From NCBI GenBank assembly GCA_000149225.2, contig CM000688.1:248001-312000 (forward strand): DNA of 64,000 nucleotides. Reading direction: 5' to 3'. The translations under genes were made by a program, and so were the position numbers. Source of the stretch: Lachancea kluyveri NRRL Y-12651. Its lineage: Eukaryota > Ascomycota > Saccharomycetes > Saccharomycetales > Saccharomycetaceae. Below, in pieces: positions 30,150-40,005 of this stretch. The notes beneath the pieces were generated by a model. The model worked only from the letters and a program-made list of their open reading frames with translations. It was not told the origin of the DNA and did not search any database. Within the stretch, counting starts at the first letter, position 1. Each line of letters opens with the position of its first letter.

Positions 30150-32699
30150 ATGGCGAATTCCGTAGAGCAAGGCACTCTAAAGACTTTGAATTCCCAAGAC
30201 ACATCTTTGAAGGGATCTGCTAAAGTGTTCAATGATTTGATTGAGACCTCCAAAAACTTACCAAGCACTTCATCAGAGCTGGGTTCTATCCTATTAAGTG
30301 TCAATGAAATCAAAAAGAGAGCTCGTGAGTTGAGAAGCAAAAAAAAAACTGAGGGTGACCACACGAGGGCTCATTACCTACTTGCGGGTAGTGGACTAGC
30401 CATTCAGGATGTTGAATCCTCATTGAAAAACTTGGAGTCCAGGCAATTGCTAGAGCAAAATGTTCCTAACAGACATGCGGATGGTGACTTGGACACCTAT
30501 TTGCGTACTAAAAAGGATGAGAATATTCTGTCATCCATTGAGCAGTCCTTATCCCTAGCTGCTAAAGACTTTGATAACTTTGTAAACCAAAATTTTAACT
30601 TAGATTGGAAACAGCGCAAAGATGAAGTAAGAGAAAGTTTCGGTATTATGCTAAAGAAGCGAAACAACTTCGAGTCTGACGCTAAGCTTGCTCCGCTAGA
30701 ACCATCCTTACCGACATGGGGTAAGGATGGCCGTGGAATATTGGATGGCGAATCTAGGTTGAATGTGAATGAAAACTATGTCGTTAGAGAAAAGTTTGAA
30801 AGGTACGCTAGAATTGTAAACAGGTTCAACAATGCGAGACAAGCCAACCGTGAGTTTCCAATCACAAAAGAGTTTATTGAAGTTTTCCAAAATTCCACTG
30901 ACTCCAAGTACAGACAATTATTAGAAAGTTGGAAAATCCTATACAACTTACAAGGTTCATCTGATGTAGTTGCATCATCTAAAAAGTTTTTGGAGACTCA
31001 ATTCATGGAGTATGTGGATGTTTTGTACAAAAAAAATTTAAACGAGGGTTTGCCAACAAACATTAATAAAATTAAGTCATTCATTGAATACAAACTGAAA
31101 AATTCAAATAATACTTGGAAATTTGGAAACTTGACCATTGTAAATGGCGTTCCTGTTTGGGCTTTGATTTTTTACTTGTTAAGAGCTGGTTTATTCCAAG
31201 AAGCTTTAGAAGTGGCTATAAATAACAAACTAAGCTTCAAAAAAGTGGAGCAATCTTTTCTAACTTATTTTAAAGCCTACGTTTTGTCCAAGGATAGGCG
31301 TTTACCGCAAGAATTTGTCACAAGGTTGCATACTGAATACAATCAACACATCAAAAACTCTTTGGACGGTGATCCATTTAGACTTGCCGTGTACAAGATT
31401 ATAGGTAGATGTGATTTAACAAGAAAGAATATTTCTTCCATTACTCTAAGCATCGAAGATTGGTTATGGGTCCATTTCATGTTGATTAAAGATGACTTTT
31501 CGAGTGACGACCCAGTCTACGAAAGGTACAGTTTGAAAGATTTCCAAAACACTATCATCTCTTATGGCTCTTCCAGATTTAACAACTACTATTTGCAGGT
31601 CTTGCTGTTAGGTGGCTTGTACGAGCTAGCCGTTCAGTACGCATTTTCTATTAATGAAATTGATGCAGTTCATCTAGCTATTGCATTAGCTCATTATAAA
31701 CTTTTGAGAGTCTCGAGCTATCGTGGGAATACCGAAGATGATTTGATTACATTAAACAACGGCCAAAGAGAGATTAACTTTGCTAAAATCCTTGGTAATT
31801 ACACCAAGTCTTTCAAATATTCAGACCCAAGAATTGCAGTGGAATATTTGATTTTGATAGCACTAGTAGACAGCAAAGAACAGATCGAGTTATCGCACGA
31901 GGCATTAAGAGAGCTAGTTTTAGAAACCAAGGAGTTCACTATTCTGTTAGGCAAAATTAACAGAGATGGCACTAGGATCCCGGGTATTATCGAGGAGAGG
32001 CAATCGTTGCTGTACTTGAATGATGAAAAGGAATTTTTGCACAAAATTACCGAACAAGCTGCACGTAGAGCTGATGAGGACGGTAGAATCTATGACAGTT
32101 TGCTGTTATACCAATTGTCGGAAGAATATGACATTGTTATCTTTATTGTAAACAAGCTATTGGGTGAGCTATTAAGCAATACCGATTTGGATCAACCTTT
32201 GTTGAATATTGATGACAACAATGAGACAAATCCTGTTTTAATTGCTAAGAAATTACTCAATGTTTACGTCAATAATCTGGAAATTTCTAAGAAAATCCAG
32301 CAAAAGAACAACGAGACGTGCATTTTACTGTTAAAGCTTGTTGATGTTAGAAGAACTTTTTTGGCCCATCAATGGCAAAGCACACTGCAACAGATTGAAG
32401 AATTGGATTTGATTCCGTTTGTTGATGAAGCTTCATCCAGGAAAAAGGCTCAAGAATTCTCTAATTTAAATGAGAATATCATCAAGAATATTCCCAATTT
32501 GTTAATAATGACAATGACTTGTATCTCTAACATCATAAGCCAACTCAACCAAAGCGAATATCAGTCCGTCGTAAAAGTGCAGCAAATATCTGCCTTAAAG
32601 AAAGTTGCTAAGAATTGTATGATTTACGCGGGCATGATTCAATACAAAATGCCAAGAGAGACTTATAGTATATTGATTAATTTTGAAGTTAGTCTCTAA
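30150..32699 (+). CDS. NIC96: Nic96, inner-ring nucleoporin (NUP93 orthologue)
   Basis: The product has 849 residues; S. cerevisiae Nic96 (YFR002W) has 839. The N-terminal region (about 1-180) is the helical part that binds the Nsp1-Nup57-Nup49 complex, and the rest is the Nic96 ACE1-type solenoid. Conserved blocks include NLTIVNGVPVWALIFYLLRAGLFQEALEVA, NNYYLQVLLLGGLYELAVQYAFS and the DPRIAVEYL segment. It is an essential scaffold of the nuclear pore. It comes from the chromosome VI side of the duplicated region, here directly after PDH1 of the chromosome XVI side. Confidence 0.96.
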   Translation: MANSVEQGTLKTLNSQDTSLKGSAKVFNDLIETSKNLPSTSSELGSILLSVNEIKKRARELRSKKKTEGDHTRAHYLLAGSGLAIQDVESSLKNLESRQLLEQNVPNRHADGDLDTYLRTKKDENILSSIEQSLSLAAKDFDNFVNQNFNLDWKQRKDEVRESFGIMLKKRNNFESDAKLAPLEPSLPTWGKDGRGILDGESRLNVNENYVVREKFERYARIVNRFNNARQANREFPITKEFIEVFQNSTDSKYRQLLESWKILYNLQGSSDVVASSKKFLETQFMEYVDVLYKKNLNEGLPTNINKIKSFIEYKLKNSNNTWKFGNLTIVNGVPVWALIFYLLRAGLFQEALEVAINNKLSFKKVEQSFLTYFKAYVLSKDRRLPQEFVTRLHTEYNQHIKNSLDGDPFRLAVYKIIGRCDLTRKNISSITLSIEDWLWVHFMLIKDDFSSDDPVYERYSLKDFQNTIISYGSSRFNNYYLQVLLLGGLYELAVQYAFSINEIDAVHLAIALAHYKLLRVSSYRGNTEDDLITLNNGQREINFAKILGNYTKSFKYSDPRIAVEYLILIALVDSKEQIELSHEALRELVLETKEFTILLGKINRDGTRIPGIIEERQSLLYLNDEKEFLHKITEQAARRADEDGRIYDSLLLYQLSEEYDIVIFIVNKLLGELLSNTDLDQPLLNIDDNNETNPVLIAKKLLNVYVNNLEISKKIQQKNNETCILLLKLVDVRRTFLAHQWQSTLQQIEELDLIPFVDEASSRKKAQEFSNLNENIIKNIPNLLIMTMTCISNIISQLNQSEYQSVVKVQQISALKKVAKNCMIYAGMIQYKMPRETYSILINFEVSL

Positions 32700-32792
32700 A
32701 GTTTTCAACGCATAGATCATTACTTGTATATTAAAAAAATAACTACTTTTTCAGTAAAAAAATCAATAAAACCAATGTGATATGGGACTCAT

Positions 32793-33275
32793 TTATGAAG
32801 TGGAGTTCTCATTCAATTGTTTTTCTCTATAATGACTATAGTCAGGTTGAACCTCGTAGGCATTGGGACTTGAAGACCTTTTTTGCTGTAATTTACGATG
32901 GCGCCTTTCCTTCCTCAATTTTCTTCTAGCATCAAAGTCCATGTCCTTGTCATTATCTGACTCAGATGATGACGATGATGATGACGAGCCATGATCGGAT
33001 GAGCAGTCATGGCATTCATGCTCATCATCAAAATTCTGCTGAGGATGAAAGATGCAACAAATCTTGGATTTCTTTTTGTTCATATGTTCGTTATCTACCA
33101 CCCCTTCTTCCCATCTTACCCTAGGTCTTTGCGATCTTGGACCTGACCTGGGGGGTTGAGACTGTGGTTGTTGTTGGGAAGCCCGAAGCTGAATTACAGA
33201 GGGAACCTCTGGAATTGTTATCGTATTAGACCCACTATTGTTGTGCAGATTACTATTTTGACGGTTATCCGACAT
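32793..33275 (-). CDS. YPI1: Ypi1, regulatory subunit of protein phosphatase 1 (Glc7)
   Basis: The product has 160 residues; S. cerevisiae Ypi1 (YFR003C) has 155. The PP1-binding segment [29 protein letters not shown] has the family RVRW (RVxF-type) motif and the CCIFHP cluster. A serine/acidic stretch and a basic helix ([17 protein letters not shown]) follow, ending [15 protein letters not shown]. It is the orthologue of human inhibitor-3 (PPP1R11) and helps nuclear localisation of Glc7. Divergent from RPN11. Confidence 0.96.
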   Translation of the reverse strand: MSDNRQNSNLHNNSGSNTITIPEVPSVIQLRASQQQPQSQPPRSGPRSQRPRVRWEEGVVDNEHMNKKKSKICCIFHPQQNFDDEHECHDCSSDHGSSSSSSSSESDNDKDMDFDARRKLRKERRHRKLQQKRSSSPNAYEVQPDYSHYREKQLNENSTS

Positions 33276-33383
33276 TATTTTTTTCTTTTTGAATATTTAT
33301 GTATTACTTATAAGAGAGTCTCGCTCTTTAAAGGTATCAACAGGTCTATTCGTGTCCCCTTGACGTATATGATGACATGGTTC

Positions 33384-33392
33384 GGTGGCAAA
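33384..33392 (+). promoter_or_regulatory. PACE element (Rpn4 site) of RPN11
   Basis: GGTGGCAAA is the exact 9-bp proteasome-associated control element bound by Rpn4. It is 86 bp upstream of the RPN11 ATG at 33478 and is the expected control site for a proteasome subunit gene. Confidence 0.88.
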
Positions 33393-33477
33393 AAGTTGGC
33401 TAAAGGAGTGAATACTCATAACTTTTGATTAGTACTTATACTATACCAAATCTAAAATAGAATCGGTGCAATTAAGT

Positions 33478-34410
33478 ATGGAAAGACTACAACGACTAAT
33501 GAACCAGAGGGCCGGTATGGGAGGTGGCGCTGCCACCGAGACTCCTATGGATGACACTAAGGAAACTGTTTATATATCATCCTTGGCGCTATTGAAAATG
33601 TTAAAGCATGGGAGGGCAGGTGTCCCTATGGAAGTCATGGGCTTGATGCTGGGCGAATTTGTCGATGACTATACCGTGAATGTTGTGGATGTTTTTGCCA
33701 TGCCTCAATCTGGTACCGGTGTCTCAGTGGAAGCTGTAGACGACGTTTTTCAAGCCAAGATGATGGACATGTTGAAACAAACTGGCAGAGATCAAATGGT
33801 GGTCGGTTGGTATCATTCTCACCCTGGCTTCGGTTGTTGGTTATCTTCCGTTGATGTGAACACTCAAAAGTCCTTTGAGCAATTGAACAGTAGGGCTGTT
33901 GCTGTTGTTGTCGACCCAATCCAATCTGTTAAGGGGAAAGTGGTGATTGACGCGTTTAGATTGATTGACACTACTGCAATTATGAGAAACCAAGAACCAA
34001 GACAGACTACTTCGAATGCGGGCTTATTGAACAAGCCAAACATCCAAGCTTTAATCCATGGCTTAAACAGGCATTACTACTCTCTAAGTATTGACTATCA
34101 CAAGACCTCTGCTGAGACAAACATGTTGATGAACTTGCACAAGGAGCAGTGGCAATCGGGTCTAAAGATGCATGACTACAAAGAGAAAGAGCATCATAAT
34201 CTAGAGGCCACACAAAAGATGGTTAAGATCGCCGAGCAGTATTCCAAGAGGATTGAAGAAGAGAGAGAATTGAGCGAAGAAGAATTAAAAACCCGCTATG
34301 TTGGAAAACAAGATCCTAAGAAACATCTATCAGATACAGCAGAATCCGTTCTGGAAGATAACATTGTTTCTGTATTAACAGCAGGTGTTAATTCTGTGGC
34401 AATTAAATGA
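33478..34410 (+). CDS. RPN11: Rpn11, proteasome lid JAMM deubiquitinase
   Basis: The product has 310 residues from the ATG at 33478; the open frame begins 12 bases upstream at GTG, which is not used here. S. cerevisiae Rpn11 (YFR004W) has 306. The zinc-binding JAMM motif is H113, H115 and D126 in [16 protein letters not shown], with the catalytic glutamate in [11 protein letters not shown] (E52). The protein is nearly unchanged over residues 28-190 and ends [13 protein letters not shown] as in S. cerevisiae. It removes ubiquitin chains from substrates at the 19S lid. The N-terminal 25 residues are glycine-rich and variable. Confidence 0.98.
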   Translation: MERLQRLMNQRAGMGGGAATETPMDDTKETVYISSLALLKMLKHGRAGVPMEVMGLMLGEFVDDYTVNVVDVFAMPQSGTGVSVEAVDDVFQAKMMDMLKQTGRDQMVVGWYHSHPGFGCWLSSVDVNTQKSFEQLNSRAVAVVVDPIQSVKGKVVIDAFRLIDTTAIMRNQEPRQTTSNAGLLNKPNIQALIHGLNRHYYSLSIDYHKTSAETNMLMNLHKEQWQSGLKMHDYKEKEHHNLEATQKMVKIAEQYSKRIEEERELSEEELKTRYVGKQDPKKHLSDTAESVLEDNIVSVLTAGVNSVAIK

Positions 34411-34512
34411 GTAAGCTGACAGAAAAATAGAAAAAAAAAATCAACAAACAACTGTACATTAAATGATAACTTTCGCATGCCTGTATAGTATTACATAGGA
34501 ATTAACGAAATA

Positions 34513-35931
34513 TCAGTGAATCTTTTCCCATATCTGTAAGTAACTTTCACTTAAAAACAGAAATTCTTCCTCTTTCGGTTTCACATCGATATTTTTAATT
34601 TCAAACCATTGGTCTGATCTAGCATCGTTGAGTTGGATTTTCCACTCACTTTTATCATCCACCTCAATATTGTCATTATTGTTGTCTACTTTAGCTGCCT
34701 CATGGACCACATTTGAAATCAACTTGTATTTTGCACCGTTAAGTTCCATTGTTTGGGGAAGCTCGACAACAGTCTGATTTCTGTTTTTGATTTTAAGTTC
34801 CAGGTTCGCCTCAAACCTGTTTATGTGTAGCATCAGATATGGGGGAAGCTTCAAGATCTTGTATTTTCTAACGCTGTTTGAAAGGTGGCTCTCTTGCACA
34901 TTATTGAATTTTTCCAAAAGCTTTTCTAACTTCACTTGCGGCAGGTTGTTAACATCTCTGCCGTCTTTGAATAAAGGGCTTGGTGGTAAATCTAAACTCA
35001 GGTACCAAAATTTGACAACACGAGAAATAGAGCTTTGCTCTTCCTTGACAAACTTTATGGTTTTCCCCTCACTATCGTTGATAGATCTGACTTTTGTGTC
35101 GATTGTCTCAACTTTACCCTGGAATTGTTTAGCTAGCAGTTTTTTAACTTCAGTGTCATTTGAAGAGGATAATAACTCGGTCAAAAGCCATAAAATAAAG
35201 TTTCTTGGGTCTTTGCTTTCCTTAGTGGAGAACTTTTGTTTTGAAATTAACGAGATGTATTGTAACAGCTCATGTGGTGAGATGTGCGGTTTAAAGAGCT
35301 TAGGAGACCACATTTTCCTCACTATAATTGACAGCCTCCTGATTAACTGGCTTTCTGGATTTCTTTCTAGTCCTTTAAGTAAAAAGTAGTCTCTTATAGG
35401 TGGAACGTGACCTAATAGTTGTATCACGACATTTGCATAGTCATTGTTCGAGATGTTATTTAACCCAATAAAACCATTTAGGTATTTTCTATTGTTTAGA
35501 TCGTAACACTGTTGAGGAAAACTCTTGATATCTTGCTCGTTATACGTTGGCCTGATGGCATACTTTATTGATTTTAGGAACTGTACGTTCTTAGCCTCGT
35601 AATTATCTGGTAAAATGTAGACTTTTAGTGTATCGAAGTTTATGAAGACATGATGGTTATCATTCACAGAATGAAGAAATGCTGCGGAATTGTTACCACG
35701 TCCTTGTAGGTACTTTCCACATACTAAACAACAGTAAACATTAATATTAGATAACGTCACGGAACAGATCTTTTCGAAGTCAAAATCCAGCTTTCTCTTG
35801 TCAACTGTTTCTAAATATGTATTACAATGATGCCCACTGGATCTGGTTTTTTTGGAGGCAACTCTAATATCCTCATCTCCTTCTGTCTCAAAGTCGTTTT
35901 CTTCTGAATATCTTTTGCCTTGACTGTTCAT
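34513..35931 (-). CDS. SAD1: Sad1, spliceosomal zf-UBP/USP-like protein (USP39 orthologue)
   Basis: The product has 472 residues; S. cerevisiae Sad1 (YFR005C) has 448. An N-terminal zinc-finger UBP region (CCLVCGKYLQGRGNNSAAFLHSVNDNHHVFI) is followed by a USP-like domain. The position of the catalytic cysteine reads GLNNISNNDYANVVIQLL, so the cysteine is replaced by aspartate, as is known for this inactive family. It is needed for assembly of the U4/U6 di-snRNP and the tri-snRNP. Divergent from the YFR006W orthologue. Confidence 0.95.
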   Translation of the reverse strand: MNSQGKRYSEENDFETEGDEDIRVASKKTRSSGHHCNTYLETVDKRKLDFDFEKICSVTLSNINVYCCLVCGKYLQGRGNNSAAFLHSVNDNHHVFINFDTLKVYILPDNYEAKNVQFLKSIKYAIRPTYNEQDIKSFPQQCYDLNNRKYLNGFIGLNNISNNDYANVVIQLLGHVPPIRDYFLLKGLERNPESQLIRRLSIIVRKMWSPKLFKPHISPHELLQYISLISKQKFSTKESKDPRNFILWLLTELLSSSNDTEVKKLLAKQFQGKVETIDTKVRSINDSEGKTIKFVKEEQSSISRVVKFWYLSLDLPPSPLFKDGRDVNNLPQVKLEKLLEKFNNVQESHLSNSVRKYKILKLPPYLMLHINRFEANLELKIKNRNQTVVELPQTMELNGAKYKLISNVVHEAAKVDNNNDNIEVDDKSEWKIQLNDARSDQWFEIKNIDVKPKEEEFLFLSESYLQIWEKIH

Positions 35932-36124
35932 TTCTCAAAGATATATGTGCTCTGCTCAGCTTGATAGTTGGAAAGACCGCTCATTATTCTAGGTAAGTAC
36001 GCGATATGGATCCTCGGTTTTCGACGGCCGCATCACGTTTTGAGCCGCTCGCTCTCGAGAGATAACGAAAAGAGGAGCCTACGTACGGGACGGGGTTTGC
36101 AACACTGCTAAAGTTAAACCCCAG

Positions 36125-37684
36125 ATGGGTTTTTACTCTCCTTTTTTAATTTTGACCACATCTTTATTAATGTTTAGTTCATTTAAGCACCTCAGAAAAA
36201 GGCTACCCATTATTAATAACACTGGGACAACGCACATCACCTTAAGTAAGAAAATGAGCACCTACATCCCATCTTTACAAGGTAAGAAGTATCCGGCAAA
36301 AGAGCACAACTTGAAAGTTAAACATCATCTTTTAAGTAGAAAGGAAGATCTACTTGCTGATAACACTGCTGTTTTCATTACAGGAGCAGATATTGAAGGC
36401 ATCAAGTACTGTGACCAAACCAAGCAATTCAGACAAAATAGATACTTCTTCTACCTATCCGGTGTTAATATCCCTGGCTCTTCGTTGCTCTTTAACTTTA
36501 AAACCGAAAAATTAACAATATTTCTGCCTGTTGTTGATTCTGATGACGTAATGTGGAGTGGTTTACCATTAAGTATTGAAGAGGCGTATAAGAAATTCGA
36601 TGCTGACGAAATTCTTTATTCAAGTGAAATCGCAGAGAAACTAACTGAATTATCTAAATTCAAAGTTTTCACAACAGATTTGGATAACGTCCATGATAAA
36701 GTCATTAAAAAACTCTTGATTGCATCTGATCCAGATTTTTTTTACGCTATGGATGAATCCAGAATAATCAAGGACTGGTATGAAATCCAACTGTTGAGGA
36801 GAGCTGCGGAAATTACGGATAATTGTCATTTGGCAGTTATGTCTGCCTTACCAATCGAGCAAAATGAAGGTCATATCCATGCTGAATTCACCTATCACGC
36901 TATCAGACAGGGGTCCAAGTATCAAGGCTATGACCCAATTTGCTGTTCTGGCCCTAATTGCAGTACTTTGCATTATGTGAAGAATGACGACGATATTGAG
37001 CATAAACATTCTGTTTTAATTGATGCTGGTGCTGAATGGGAAAACTACACTGCTGATGTCACTAGATGTTTTCCTATTAATGGTAGTTTCACTAAAGAAC
37101 ATCGTGAAATCTATGAAGCCGTTCTGGATATGCAAACCCAAGTTATGGAAAAAATCAAGCCAGGCGTACGTTGGGATAGTCTGCATTTGCTTGCTCACAG
37201 GATATTGATCAGGAATTTTCTGAGTTTAGGCATTTTCAAGAGGGAATTTGCCGAAGAAGACATTTTCAAAAGGAGAGCTTCGGTGTGTTTTTTCCCACAC
37301 GGATTAGGACATTTACTAGGTTTAGATACTCACGATGTTGGTGGAAGACCAAATTATGAGGACTCTGATCCATTCTTGAAATACTTGAGATTACGTCGTC
37401 CTCTTGCAGAAAACATGGTTGTTACAAACGAACCTGGTATCTACTTCAATCCGTTTTTGATCAAGGAGTATCTGGAGAAATACCCTGAAAGATTGGAAGT
37501 TGTGGATAGGGATGTCATGAATAAGTATCTATATATTGGTGGTGTGAGGATTGAAGATGATATTCTGGTTACCAAAGATGGGTATGACAATTTAACTCAT
37601 ATCACCAGTAATCCGGACGAGATTGAAAAAATTGTCTCTGAAGGAATTGCAAAAGGTCGTTCCCACTTCCATGTTATTGCATAG
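36125..37684 (+). CDS. X-Pro aminopeptidase/dipeptidase-like metallopeptidase (YFR006W orthologue)
   Basis: The product has 519 residues; S. cerevisiae YFR006W has 535. It is an M24 pita-bread fold protein of the aminopeptidase P/prolidase type. Metal ligands by family can be seen in LIDAGAEWENYTADVTRCFP (two Asp), FPHGLGHLLGLDTHDVGG (His), TNEPGIYF (Glu) and RIEDDILVT (Glu). The first 40 residues are hydrophobic then basic. Met44 (MSTYIPSLQGKKYPAKEHN) could be an alternative cytosolic start, so two forms are possible. The substrate is not defined. It comes from the chromosome VI side of the duplicated block. Confidence 0.93.
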   Translation: MGFYSPFLILTTSLLMFSSFKHLRKRLPIINNTGTTHITLSKKMSTYIPSLQGKKYPAKEHNLKVKHHLLSRKEDLLADNTAVFITGADIEGIKYCDQTKQFRQNRYFFYLSGVNIPGSSLLFNFKTEKLTIFLPVVDSDDVMWSGLPLSIEEAYKKFDADEILYSSEIAEKLTELSKFKVFTTDLDNVHDKVIKKLLIASDPDFFYAMDESRIIKDWYEIQLLRRAAEITDNCHLAVMSALPIEQNEGHIHAEFTYHAIRQGSKYQGYDPICCSGPNCSTLHYVKNDDDIEHKHSVLIDAGAEWENYTADVTRCFPINGSFTKEHREIYEAVLDMQTQVMEKIKPGVRWDSLHLLAHRILIRNFLSLGIFKREFAEEDIFKRRASVCFFPHGLGHLLGLDTHDVGGRPNYEDSDPFLKYLRLRRPLAENMVVTNEPGIYFNPFLIKEYLEKYPERLEVVDRDVMNKYLYIGGVRIEDDILVTKDGYDNLTHITSNPDEIEKIVSEGIAKGRSHFHVIA

Positions 37685-38141
37685 GTTATATTTAAAGTTG
37701 GTTCGACGAATGCGAAAAGTTTCTATTCAGCCCTTTTCTATATCTAGAAAATTTATAGACGTTATCCTAGTCTGTAAGGTGTTTTGATGTACATCTTGTA
37801 CATCTCGTATTAATAACAAACTACTAGTGGATACATTTCGAATTATAAAACTTTGCAATTAGGTTATGTATTGTTTCTAAACGGCGCTGTCCAATGTTAC
37901 TTTTCTACCGCGAAACAGTGCATTTTACTATTGAAGCGTACAACGGAATAATCGTGCTGAAAAAACTGCCTACAAAATATTGAACAATAATTAAAGAAAA
38001 AAAAATATGTATATCTACCTTCCATTTGCCACAAATCCAACTCAACCCTACTCTACTGTTCACAGTCTTCAGAGGGATGTTGAAAGCACATCTACGTCTA
38101 AGATAGTAGAAAAATAAACCCTGTAAACAGGGGGTACTAAA
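37685..38141. other. Intergenic, downstream of the YFR006W orthologue
   Basis: These 457 bp are A+T rich. No frame with a recognisable product was seen. The right end runs into the 3' side of tRNA-Phe (reverse strand). Confidence 0.4.
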
Positions 38142-38234
38142 TGCGAATTCTGTGGATCGAACACAGGACCTCCAGATTTCAATTGACCGAAGTTTCTCTT
38201 CAGTCTGGCGCTCTCCCAACTGAGCTAAATCCGC
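38142..38234 (-). tRNA. tF(GAA): tRNA-Phe (GAA) with intron of about 20 nt
   Basis: The reverse complement begins GCGGATTTAGCTCAGTTGGG and ends GTTCGATCCACAGAATTCGCA, the yeast tRNA-Phe sequence of 73 nt without CCA. The anticodon loop CTGAAGA is interrupted after position 37 by about 20 nt (AGAAACTTCGGTCAATTGAA). Yeast tRNA-Phe introns are usually 18-19 nt. The A box and B box (GGTTCGATCC-like) are intact. In S. cerevisiae a tRNA-Phe gene lies both after YFR006W and before YPR003C; here there is one, between those two orthologues. Confidence 0.97.
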
Positions 38235-38348
38235 TTATTGTTAAATTTCTAATATATACTTCTTTACTATGAGACACTTAGAAGCTTATGTTTTGGATCG
38301 AGTTTGTTAAACTATTACTTTCATAGCTATCTTACCTGATGATTTTAC

Positions 38349-38729
38349 TGTTGGAACGAAATACAACTATCGACCATCGACTAGTATTCGTGTTACTAGT
38401 ATATTATTGTTGGAACGAAATATAACTATTGACCATCGACTAGTATTCGTGTTACTAGTATATTATCATACACGGTGTTATAAGGTGACATAAAGAATGA
38501 GAAACAGTCATCTAAGTTAGTGGAAGCTGAAACGCAAGGATTGATAATGTAATAGGATAATGAACCAGAAACATATAAAAGGAAGAATATTTGTATGTAG
38601 ATTTATCGACTCTCTTTTCTGGACTCCTAGAAAGGTGAGGAGAACTTCTAGTATAACCATATACCAATTATTATAGCCTTAACCAAAAATGGAATCCCAA
38701 CAATTGTCCCAATATTCACATATTTCTCA
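38349..38729 (+). mobile_element. Solo LTR, Ty1/Ty2 delta-like (Pseudoviridae fossil)
   Basis: The full LTR (38408-38729, about 322 bp) begins TGTTGGAACG and ends TATTTCTCA, and closely resembles S. cerevisiae delta LTRs along its length. Its first 59 bp are present once more, directly in front (38349-38407), as a tandem copy with two differences. The whole unit is flanked by TTTAC on both sides (38344-38348 and 38730-38734), a 5-bp target-site duplication. It sits 115 bp upstream of the tRNA-Phe gene, as Ty1-type elements prefer. No internal element was seen, so it is a fossil. Confidence 0.88.
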
Positions 38730-38734
38730 TTTAC

Positions 38735-40005
38735 CTGTAGCCAAGATCCCTCTACAGTAGATTTATAAGCTTCATCTTTACTCTTCTAGGTCAGTTCAGC
38801 TTCCAACCGTCAGATAGTCGGTACCCTTACTTGATTAGTATCTTCCATCTTATTTGTTCCTCGTGCGAATCCATAGTTAGCAGACATGTGATATAATTCA
38901 TTTGTTCCCCGACGAACGGAACCTCACAACTTGGGTATTCTATTAAGTAAACGATAAACTAACGAGATATGCGTTATCTTCAAGGCTGAAATTTCAAGTA
39001 TAGTTTCGTCTACCATTCCAGAAGGTCAGCAGACCAGTCAAGTAAACTCTTGAAGTTAGTCTGATCTGGAAAGTTAATATAGAGCTCTTGGCTTTCCTAG
39101 GGAAAGAGCCTGTGGTATATATGAAAATGAGTAGCTGAGAACTATTATGTTTATCTAAAGTTTCCGGGTAATAGGCTGTTAAGCATGGAATTTACATAAC
39201 AGCATTCGCCTGATACGCGCGTTGCCGTATGGGCTTCCAAAATCAATTATCCCCAGATTCACCAGCCATATGATCAAATCTTGCTCTTTTATCTGTACTT
39301 GGGTTTTATTCTTGAATGGGGTTGCAATTTCTGTGTCTATATCCCAAACATGAGCAGCTTTTATTTAACGATTGTGTTGTCTACTAATTTTGGTACACTT
39401 ATTCATTAAATGGTAACAGTTCTTGCTTTTGTCAGTATATTGGAGTTCTTTGCCTCAAATTGGATTCCTTTCCTTTGGAGGCTCGCATTAATAAGTGAAA
39501 AAGCGCATGTCTTAAACTCATTATCTAAGTAATCACTTTTTAATACCTCGTCCATTGCCAACTTTGAACCGAATCCAGCCGTACGTTTTATTCTTAAGAT
39601 AAAAGGTGAGACAGAGAGTATTATAAAAGACAGCTAACTAAAAGCTTCGAAATGTGTCAAGTAAAGTTGGAACACAAATGGCTCGAAAATTCCTTCTGTC
39701 TTCCTAGGAAATTTAACTGTTTGGAATATATTCTATGAAAGTAGATGAAATGGTGTACAACTGATACCTGTCATACTCTGGTATATTGGCTTTGGGGCAC
39801 TTGACTCATTTTCAAATGCAGTATATTATGAGCTCTACTTGTCAGTCTGATTTTGTTACGACTATTGCCATCATGTCCGAGGGATGTCACTTAGCTGCAA
39901 AAAATCAGAAGAAAAATAAACTTGTGGTGACATTCCTATGGGAATGTATGGTCGTTCTCTAATAAATAATGATTAAATAAATAATGTACCTAAAGTAACC
40001 CTTTG
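38735..40005. other. Gene-free stretch downstream of the LTR
   Basis: About 1.27 kb separates the LTR from the YPR003C orthologue. I see no tRNA, no convincing frame and no second intact LTR. Such tRNA-flanking stretches often hold worn element remains, but I cannot name any here. Confidence 0.4.

Noticed and set aside
33466-33477. Longer N-terminus of Rpn11 from GTG
   Set aside because: The ATG at 33478 gives MERLQRLM, exactly the S. cerevisiae start; cytosolic yeast initiation at GTG is not expected.
37905-38219. 104-codon reverse frame overlapping tRNA-Phe
   Set aside because: It runs through the tRNA gene on the same strand, so it is a by-product of the tRNA sequence.
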